Assembly (NCBI GenBank): GCA_000436915.1
Contig: HF993983.1
Coordinates: 1-19,192 of the forward strand
Source: Prevotella sp. CAG:1092
GTDB taxonomy: Bacteria; Bacteroidota; Bacteroidia; Bacteroidales; Bacteroidaceae
Direction of reading: 5' to 3'
DNA length: 19,192 nt
Part shown: piece after piece, positions 13,960 through 19,192 of the stretch
Position numbering within the stretch: the stretch's first letter is position 1
Layout of the letters: every line of letters begins with the position of its first letter
The notes under the pieces: model-generated
Told to the model about the DNA's origin: nothing
The model's input: only the letters and a program-made list of their open reading frames with translations
The model's database searches: none
Program-made: the position numbers and the translations under genes

Positions 13960-15101
13960 GCCAAAGCAAGTTGATTGATAGCAGGATTAGCATACATCTT
14001 CAAGATACATTCGCGAAGATAAGCCTCGTCCTTGTTCTCTATCTGTATCTTTGCCAACTGACCGGCAAGATATTTCTCAAACTGAGCCTTGTCGGCAGCG
14101 CTATACTTATCAGCATGAGCTGCATTGCCCTGAAGCATATCCAAAGCCACGAAGTTGGATGGGAACAGCTGATAGTGAGCATGAATCTCACGGTCGATAT
14201 GCTCTGCTATGATACGGAAGATGTCAGCCTTTGGTGTGTCGGCAGGCAACTCACGAAGCCAAGCATCGATACAAGGAGCAGCATGATAGTGGATATGCCC
14301 CTTATAGCCCATTATACCTGTCTGCATAGAAAGGATATCATCCTGAGCCGACTTCTTCCATCCTGGGATATCGCGCTTGAGCTGGAACTCCTGCGCCTTA
14401 AGGAAGTCGCAAGGGTCGTACTCATAAGATATTGCAAGAGGAACAAGATGAAGGTCGAGCAAACTATCTACAACAGAACCTTTGCCGCCCATTACCATCA
14501 TCTTCAAGATGGCCTCTTGAGTGCGGTCGTTGCTGTCTTTTGCCCTACCCTCACGTTGTGCTATCCACACATTATCGTGCTTATCGTTGATGACATAGTG
14601 CATATACTCCGACAATAGTTTGCTTGCCAACAACATTTCGCGCATAGAGAGGCTACGCTTCACGATGAAGCTCTTGTTTACTCTCACAAGGTCTTTTACC
14701 CAAGGAAGAGCCAAGAGGTTGTCGCCAATAGCAATCTCGCAAGTGGTATCGCTACCAGATTCGATGAGCACCACAGAGAGCAATGCAGAGTCGAGCACGA
14801 TGTCGCGATGGTTGCTTATGAAAGTATGGCGATCAGCAAGGTTGATATTTGAGAAGTCGGCAGTATAGCCCAAGCTTGCTTTCTTTAGCAGATCATGAAG
14901 GAAACCAAGGCAGAAAGCCTTTTGAAAATCAAGGTTTGTTTTGCATTGCTTCATCTTTGCAGCAATAGCCTCTACAGGCACACCTGGATATAGATAAGCA
15001 AGCACAGCCTTAAACTGCTCGTTGGCAATAAGTCTGTCGAACACCTCAGGGAGTTCCTCTGGGGTGAAAGGTCTGATGTCAGCAAACTTTTCTGGTATCA
15101 T
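13956..15101 (-). CDS. PlsC/PlsB-like phospholipid acyltransferase
   Basis: This 381-residue protein resembles glycerol-3-phosphate / 1-acylglycerol-3-phosphate acyltransferases, which add acyl chains during phospholipid synthesis. Visible motifs are ISNHRDIVLDS (95-105), the substrate-binding WIAQREGRAKDSND (179-192, with EGR) and VPLAISYEYDP (220-230). In the first motif the histidine (H98) and aspartate (D104) are separated by five residues rather than the four of the classical HX4D box; D100 lies between them. No clear membrane span is visible, so it is probably peripheral. It starts 33 nt after the ddl stop and overlaps the lipoprotein gene by 4 nt. Which acyl acceptor it uses is uncertain. 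Confidence 0.8.
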   Translation of the reverse strand: MIPEKFADIRPFTPEELPEVFDRLIANEQFKAVLAYLYPGVPVEAIAAKMKQCKTNLDFQKAFCLGFLHDLLKKASLGYTADFSNINLADRHTFISNHRDIVLDSALLSVVLIESGSDTTCEIAIGDNLLALPWVKDLVRVNKSFIVKRSLSMREMLLASKLLSEYMHYVINDKHDNVWIAQREGRAKDSNDRTQEAILKMMVMGGKGSVVDSLLDLHLVPLAISYEYDPCDFLKAQEFQLKRDIPGWKKSAQDDILSMQTGIMGYKGHIHYHAAPCIDAWLRELPADTPKADIFRIIAEHIDREIHAHYQLFPSNFVALDMLQGNAAHADKYSAADKAQFEKYLAGQLAKIQIENKDEAYLRECILKMYANPAINQLALA

Positions 15102-15134
15102 ATTGTTTCAAGTTAAGGGTGAAAGGTAATATCA

Positions 15135-16130
15135 CTAAAATTGATTTTCTACTATCTCGCTCAACACCTCTTTGATATCCAAGCCTGCAGCACGAACCTG
15201 CTGAGGAATGAAGCTGGTGGCAGTCATACCAGGAGTGGTATTGATTTCGAGCATATTTATCTTGTCGTTGCCATCCTTATCCTTAGAGATGATATAGTCT
15301 ATGCGGATGATGCCGTTGGCATGAAGAATGTCGTAGATGCGAGAAGTCTCGGCAGCAACCTTAGCAGCTGTCTCTGGAGCAAGACGAGCTGGAGTAATCT
15401 CCTGAACCTGACCATTATATTTTGCATCATAGTCAAAGAACTCGTTGCTCGTAACAACCTCTGTAGCTGGCAACACTACTGACTTTTCTGCAGTCTTGTA
15501 TACACCCTGCGAAATCTCTACACCATCAAGGAAGCCTTCAATCATAACTTCATCGCTCTCCATGAAAGCTACACGGAGTGCAGGAGCCAACTGGTCGGCA
15601 TTCTTAACCTTGGAAACACCGAAGCTTGAGCCATCGGCAGCAGGCTTAACAAAGCATGGCATGCCAAGACGATTGGCAATAGTCTGTTCATCATAGCTTT
15701 CGCCACGACGGAGCAATATGCTATCAGCAACATTTACTCCAAAGCCACGGAGGTAGTTGTTCAACACATATTTATCAAAGGTCATAGCCTCAACGAGCAC
15801 TCCACTTGTGCTATAAGGCAAATGGATAAGGTCGAAATATCCCTGCATAACACCATTCTCGCCTGGTTGACCATGGATGGTGATGTAAGCATAATCGAAG
15901 TATATATGTTTGCCATCAAGTTTGAAAGAGAAATCGTTTTTATCAATTTCCACAATCTCGCCATTGTCGAGATTTACATGCCAGTCTGTACCTTTGACAT
16001 CTACAATGTAGATATCATAGCGTTCATGGTCGAAGAAGGAATAAAGTCCTTGTGCCGACCTCAACGATACATCATGTTCTGATGAATCACCACCACATAC
16101 GATGGCGACAGTTCTTTTTTGTGTTTTCAT
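15135..16130 (-). CDS. ddl: D-alanine--D-alanine ligase
   Basis: The enzyme joins two D-alanines with ATP to make the dipeptide added to the peptidoglycan stem. The 331-residue ATP-grasp protein shows the N-terminal IVCGGDSSEHDVSLRSA (10-26), the nucleotide-binding CFVKPAADGSSFGVSKV (about 160-176), EFFDYDAKY (about 229-237), and the C-terminal metal-binding LEINTTPGMTATSFIPQQ (about 296-313). The length is typical for Ddl. The ATG at 16130 gives the conserved start. It lies 28 nt after rluD and 33 nt before the acyltransferase in the same operon, which puts cell-wall precursor synthesis next to other envelope genes. The residues that mark vancomycin-resistance D-Ala-D-Lac ligases were not checked by alignment. 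Confidence 0.95.
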   Translation of the reverse strand: MKTQKRTVAIVCGGDSSEHDVSLRSAQGLYSFFDHERYDIYIVDVKGTDWHVNLDNGEIVEIDKNDFSFKLDGKHIYFDYAYITIHGQPGENGVMQGYFDLIHLPYSTSGVLVEAMTFDKYVLNNYLRGFGVNVADSILLRRGESYDEQTIANRLGMPCFVKPAADGSSFGVSKVKNADQLAPALRVAFMESDEVMIEGFLDGVEISQGVYKTAEKSVVLPATEVVTSNEFFDYDAKYNGQVQEITPARLAPETAAKVAAETSRIYDILHANGIIRIDYIISKDKDGNDKINMLEINTTPGMTATSFIPQQVRAAGLDIKEVLSEIVENQF

Positions 16131-16158
16131 TTTAAGTATGCTGTTTTATTTATGTTTG

Positions 16159-17280
16159 TCAAATTTCGTTTTGTGTGCTACCTGCAATAAAGGTGCGCCA
16201 CTTCTCGACAAGTGCCTTAAAGTCTTCAGGCCATTCAGAGGTGAAGTCCATCTGCTGGTGAGTGACTGGATGCACAAAGCCAAGAGTCTTGGCATGTAGA
16301 GCCTGACGGTTGCAGAGTTTGAAGCAATTTTGAATGAATGCCTTATACGATGAACTGCGGTTGCCACGCAATATCTCGCTACCGCCATAGCGCTCGTCGG
16401 CAAAAAGCGGATGACCAATATGCTTCATATGAGCACGAATCTGATGAGTGCGACCTGTTTCGAGAATACACTCTACGAGTGTCACATAGCCAAAGCGTTC
16501 GAGCACCCTATAATGAGTTACGGCATTCTTGCCTATACCAGAGTCGGGGTCAAACACAGCCATACGCAGGCGGTCTTTAGGGTCGCGACCGATGTTGCCT
16601 TCTATTCTGCCCTCATCTTCGATGAAGTTTCCCCATACCAAAGCATTATAGCTACGATGTGTGGTTTTATTGAAGAACTGCTTGCCAAGGCGAGTCTTTG
16701 CGTCGGGAGTTTTGGCTACAACGAGGAGTCCGCTTGTATCTTTATCAATACGATGTACTAAGCCCACCTCTGGGTCGTTAGGGTCGAAAGACTTTAAATC
16801 CCTAAGATGCCAAGCTACGGCATTTATCAATGTGCCGTGGAAGTTGCCTGCCCCAGGATGCACCACCATGCCTGCCGGCTTGTTTATCACCATGAGCTCA
16901 TCATCCTCGTATACTATATTGAGCGGTATATCCTCAGCGCCAATGGTGTTATCATGTCGTGGACGGTCGAGCATCAACGTTATCACGTTGCCTGCACGCA
17001 CCTTAAAGTTACTCTTCACAGCCTTACCATCAACAAAGATGAAGCCTGCATCGGCAGCATTCTGTATTCTATTACGACTGGAATGAGGCATACGGTCGGC
17101 AAGGTATTTGTCTACACGCACAGGAGCTTGTCCCGGGTCTACCACTACCTTGCGATGTTCATAGAGTTGGTTTTCATCAGAGTCAGCGCTATCATTATCT
17201 ACGCCATCGATATCGCCTTCTATGCCATCAACTTCGTATAGCTCATCGAAGCCATCATCAAATATTTCGTTTTGTTCCAT
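16159..17280 (-). CDS. rluD: RluD/RluA-family 23S rRNA pseudouridine synthase
   Basis: The enzyme converts uridines in 23S rRNA to pseudouridine; RluD family members act on helix 69 (1911/1915/1917 in E. coli). With the ATG at 17280 the protein has 373 residues. It starts with an acidic tail (about 1-40, rich in D and E), then an S4 RNA-binding domain (about 54-105) and the catalytic domain with GLVHRIDKDTSGLLVVAK (173-190), where D179 is the catalytic aspartate. The ATG overlaps the stop of the upstream PASTA gene as TGATG, which implies coupled translation; the TTG three bases earlier is less likely. Assignment to RluD rather than RluA/RluC rests on general similarity, so the target site is not certain. 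Confidence 0.88.
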   Translation of the reverse strand: MEQNEIFDDGFDELYEVDGIEGDIDGVDNDSADSDENQLYEHRKVVVDPGQAPVRVDKYLADRMPHSSRNRIQNAADAGFIFVDGKAVKSNFKVRAGNVITLMLDRPRHDNTIGAEDIPLNIVYEDDELMVINKPAGMVVHPGAGNFHGTLINAVAWHLRDLKSFDPNDPEVGLVHRIDKDTSGLLVVAKTPDAKTRLGKQFFNKTTHRSYNALVWGNFIEDEGRIEGNIGRDPKDRLRMAVFDPDSGIGKNAVTHYRVLERFGYVTLVECILETGRTHQIRAHMKHIGHPLFADERYGGSEILRGNRSSSYKAFIQNCFKLCNRQALHAKTLGFVHPVTHQQMDFTSEWPEDFKALVEKWRTFIAGSTQNEI

Positions 17281-18047
17281 CAATTCAATTTTCTTACAAC
17301 AGGACCATTACCTGATTTCTGTTCGTGAGTTGTTGCAGGTTCGCGTTGTGTTTTCTCTGAAGGATTAGCAGGGTGCACCTTAGATTCTGTAACAGGAGCT
17401 ACAGTTTCAATTTCATCACTTGTTGGTGCAGATTCAAATTCATCAAAGTCGCTGAAGTCATCCTCTACCAATGTAGTAGAATCTTCTTCGCTCAATCTGC
17501 CATTGCCAGCAACTATCACCAGAACATCTTCTATCGAAATCTTATCGCCTGCATTCACATTCCTTCCATTAGCAGTAATGCCATAAACCCAATCCTTTTC
17601 GCCAGGAATGAATTTGGGCTGACCGAGTTTGAAGCCCATAGCAGACAGCTTGGCCATAGCCTCACGTAGAGAGCTATTGTCAATAACATCAGGAAGAGAA
17701 AGAGTTGGAGTATGCGAAGAGTTGATGACAAGATATATCACATGACCCGACTTCACTCTTTCGCCAGGAGCTATGCTCTGTTCGAGCACACAGTCAGGCT
17801 TCAAAGCCTTGACATATCCCGTATCGCCAACAACAGCTTCTATGCCAAGATGGTCTAAAATTTCTTTGGCTTCATCAAAACTCTTATGTTTGAGGTTTGG
17901 TACAATTATCGACTCGCCATGGTGCGTATATATGTTAAGTCCAAACCAGACAGCAGTACAGAGTATAATGACAACGACAAACATCGCAGCCAAATTATAC
18001 CACAAGTATTTACTCTTGAATTTTCCTATGAATTCAGAAGGTGTCAT
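17280..18047 (-). CDS. Single-pass membrane protein with PASTA domains
   Basis: The 255-residue protein has a short cytoplasmic N-terminus (MTPSEFIGKFKSKYLW), one membrane helix (about 18-40) and an outside region with two PASTA-type repeats (about 45-110 and 113-181; SIIVPNLKHKSFDEAKEIL and LSLPDVIDNSSLREAMAKL). An acidic, proline- and threonine-rich tail of about 70 residues follows. PASTA domains bind peptidoglycan or muropeptides, usually on Ser/Thr kinases or penicillin-binding proteins; no kinase or transpeptidase domain is present here. I chose the ATG at 18047. An upstream in-frame TTG (18071) falls inside the promoter -7 box. It is the first gene of the operon and overlaps rluD by one base. 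Likely a periplasmic cell-wall sensor or scaffold; this is inference. Confidence 0.85.
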   Translation of the reverse strand: MTPSEFIGKFKSKYLWYNLAAMFVVVIILCTAVWFGLNIYTHHGESIIVPNLKHKSFDEAKEILDHLGIEAVVGDTGYVKALKPDCVLEQSIAPGERVKSGHVIYLVINSSHTPTLSLPDVIDNSSLREAMAKLSAMGFKLGQPKFIPGEKDWVYGITANGRNVNAGDKISIEDVLVIVAGNGRLSEEDSTTLVEDDFSDFDEFESAPTSDEIETVAPVTESKVHPANPSEKTQREPATTHEQKSGNGPVVRKLN

Positions 18048-18068
18048 TATATAATATTCTATTTCTTG

Positions 18069-18100
18069 CAAAGATAGTGCAAAATTTCGATTGAGCGAAA
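18069..18100 (-). promoter_or_regulatory. Promoter of the PASTA-rluD-ddl operon
   Basis: On the minus strand, TATCTTTG (complement of 18069-18076) is preceded after 20 nt by TTTC (complement of 18097-18100), a near match to TTTG. Transcription would start only about 15 nt before the ATG at 18047. Confidence 0.6.
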
Positions 18101-18172
18101 AGAATGTGAATGTATTTACATTTTTGAGTGTTAGAAATTTATTTAATTGGATGGAATATCAAAACAAATAAC

Positions 18173-18211
18173 AAAAAAAGCACCGCATCATGATAAAACA
18201 TGTTGCGGTGC
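18173..18211 (-). terminator. Rho-independent terminator of efp
   Basis: GCACCGCA (18180-18187) pairs with 18204-18211, and the stem continues by four bp after one mismatch. On the minus strand a run of T residues (complement of the A-run 18173-18179) follows the stem. It lies 36 nt beyond the efp stop. Confidence 0.85.
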
Positions 18212-18246
18212 TGGATATTTTGTATCAGAATTATCTGTCTACAGGA

Positions 18247-18813
18247 TTACTCCTTTACACGGTTGAGGTAAGAACCATCGCGTGTGTCAACCTGAATAAG
18301 GTCGCCCTCGTTGATGAAGAGAGGTACACGGATTTCAACACCTGTCTCAAGAGTAGCTGGCTTAGTAGCGTTGGTAGCTGTATCGCCCTTGATACCTGGC
18401 TCAGAGTGAGTAACGCGGAGGTTTGTCTTAACAGGCATTTCAGCCAAGAGGATAGAACCATCGCTGGTATCAGTAACAACCTCTACGATATCACCTTCCT
18501 TCATAAACTCTACACCAGTAATCTGCTCCTTTGCAACAGGAATCTGCTCAAAAGTCTCCTGATTCATAAGGATGCAACCTGTAGTATCCTCATAGAGATA
18601 CTGATAAGGGCGACGCTCAACGCGAACATCCTCGAGTTTGAATCCAATCTGGAAAGTACGCTCCAATACACGACCGTCTGAAACGTTCTTCAGTTTGGTA
18701 ATCATTACGGTATTTCCTTTACCTGGCTTTCTGTGCTGAAAGTCGATGCAAGTCCAGATCTTGCCATCCATGCGGATGCAAGTTCCAATTTTGATTTCCT
18801 GTGAATTAATCAT
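18247..18813 (-). CDS. efp: Translation elongation factor P
   Basis: EF-P binds the ribosome between the P and E sites and relieves stalling at consecutive prolines. The 188-residue protein has the normal three-domain length: the N-terminal KOW-like domain with the tip loop KPGKGNTV (29-36, tip lysine K32), a central OB domain (about 65-127), and the C-terminal domain ending GVEIRVPLFINEGDLIQVDTRDGSYLNRV. K32 corresponds to the E. coli lysine that receives beta-lysyl-lysine; no modifying enzyme is in the window, so its state is unknown. Its -7 box is TAACTTTG (complement of 18859-18866). The gene is divergent from rpmH, an arrangement that pairs two translation genes. Confidence 0.97.
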   Translation of the reverse strand: MINSQEIKIGTCIRMDGKIWTCIDFQHRKPGKGNTVMITKLKNVSDGRVLERTFQIGFKLEDVRVERRPYQYLYEDTTGCILMNQETFEQIPVAKEQITGVEFMKEGDIVEVVTDTSDGSILLAEMPVKTNLRVTHSEPGIKGDTATNATKPATLETGVEIRVPLFINEGDLIQVDTRDGSYLNRVKE

Positions 18814-18858
18814 TGTTATATTCTTGTGTTATTTATTATATTTCGTCTTTACAGGGTG

Positions 18859-18866
18859 CAAAGTTA
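18859..18866 (-). promoter_or_regulatory. -7 box of efp
   Basis: TAACTTTG on the minus strand lies 45 nt upstream of the efp ATG. The expected -33 region is A/T-only with no clear TTTG, so the assignment rests on the -7 box and its position. Confidence 0.5.
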
Positions 18867-18917
18867 CTACATTTTTATAAAAAAACATATAAATAAGGGC
18901 GAAAAATCGGTTAATTC

Positions 18918-18948
18918 TTTGTTAATTGGAAAATTATGAGTAATTTTG
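18918..18948 (+). promoter_or_regulatory. Promoter of rpmH
   Basis: TTTG (18918-18921) and TAATTTTG (18941-18948) are 19 nt apart. The leader of about 60 nt contains a small hairpin (TGTGG 18961-18965 with CCACA 18971-18975) before the ATG. Confidence 0.7.
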
Positions 18949-19017
18949 CAGCCCAAAAGGTGTGGTGTGCCCACATCTATAACCTGTAGCACATAACATT
19001 AAAAAGAAAATAATAAG

Positions 19018-19173
19018 ATGAAAAGAACATTTCAGCCCCACAATCGTCGCCGTGTAAACAAGCATGGCTTCCGTGAGAGAATGGCAACAAAGAACGGCCG
19101 CCGTGTATTGGCATCTCGCCGTCGTCATGGTCGTAAGAAGTTAACTGTATCTGACGAGCACCACGGAAAGTAA
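19018..19173 (+). CDS. rpmH: 50S ribosomal protein L34
   Basis: This is a complete, very basic 51-residue protein: MKRTFQPHNRRRVNKHGF, then RMATKNGRRVLASRRRHGRKKL, the L34 signature, with a short C-terminal tail SDEHHGK. L34 is a late-assembling protein of the large ribosomal subunit. The AAAAAGAAAATAATAAG stretch before the ATG is A-rich without a Shine-Dalgarno, normal for Bacteroidetes. A typical strong promoter precedes it. The window ends 19 nt after the stop, so whether rnpA follows cannot be seen. The protein is too short to be found by length-based ORF filters, but identification is secure. Confidence 0.97.
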   Translation: MKRTFQPHNRRRVNKHGFRERMATKNGRRVLASRRRHGRKKLTVSDEHHGK

Positions 19174-19192
19174 TCCTGCTTTATACAAAACA

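Noticed and set aside
13911..14618. Plus-strand open frame (235 codons) opposite the acyltransferase and lipoprotein genes
   Set aside because: It has no recognisable domain, it overlaps two coupled genes antisense, and no promoter is visible.
18048..18071. Upstream TTG start for the PASTA protein
   Set aside because: The codon falls within the TATCTTTG promoter box, so it would not be in the transcript.

Overview
The window looks like a chromosomal segment of a gut- or oral-type Bacteroidales bacterium, most likely Prevotella/Segatella. Evidence seen in the sequence: nearly every gene start lacks a Shine-Dalgarno motif; most transcription units are preceded by the Bacteroidetes sigma-type box TAnnTTTG with a TTTG-like element 19-20 nt upstream; the ornithine-type carbamoyltransferase is of the Bacteroides succinylornithine class; there is a NigD-like lipoprotein; and a secreted pectinesterase carries what looks like the start of a type IX secretion tail. 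No transposase, tRNA, rRNA or CRISPR array is visible.

Layout. 1-321: AT-rich leader with four 21-bp phased repeats and a promoter. 322-2622: a cupin-type XRE regulator followed by an acyl-CoA synthetase. 2641-8200: a proline-synthesis block, proB and proA, split by two unrelated P-loop ATPase genes, one with a C-terminal nuclease-like domain. The block is bracketed by two heptanucleotide-repeat palindromic elements. The DNA around the ATPases is full of perfect inverted repeats and repeated short sequences. 8188-10848 (-): a secreted pectinesterase. 11082-12053: argF' (arginine synthesis). 12175-13209: a threonine aldolase. 13306-18047 (-): a tight operon in the order PASTA membrane protein, rluD-type pseudouridine synthase, ddl, acyltransferase, surface lipoprotein. 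18247-18813 (-): efp. 19018-19173 (+): rpmH, divergent from efp.

How the genes fit together. proB, proA and argF' are glutamate-derived amino-acid genes that plausibly once formed one cluster; the ATPases and the pectinesterase now sit between them. The minus-strand operon joins cell-envelope functions (PASTA protein, D-Ala-D-Ala ligase, acyltransferase, lipoprotein) with an rRNA-modifying enzyme. efp and rpmH are housekeeping translation genes. The least ordinary part is 2640-8200: the ATPase pair, its shared 3' sequence GCAAAAGTTAGGAAC, the hairpin cluster at 4804-5124, and the heptad elements.
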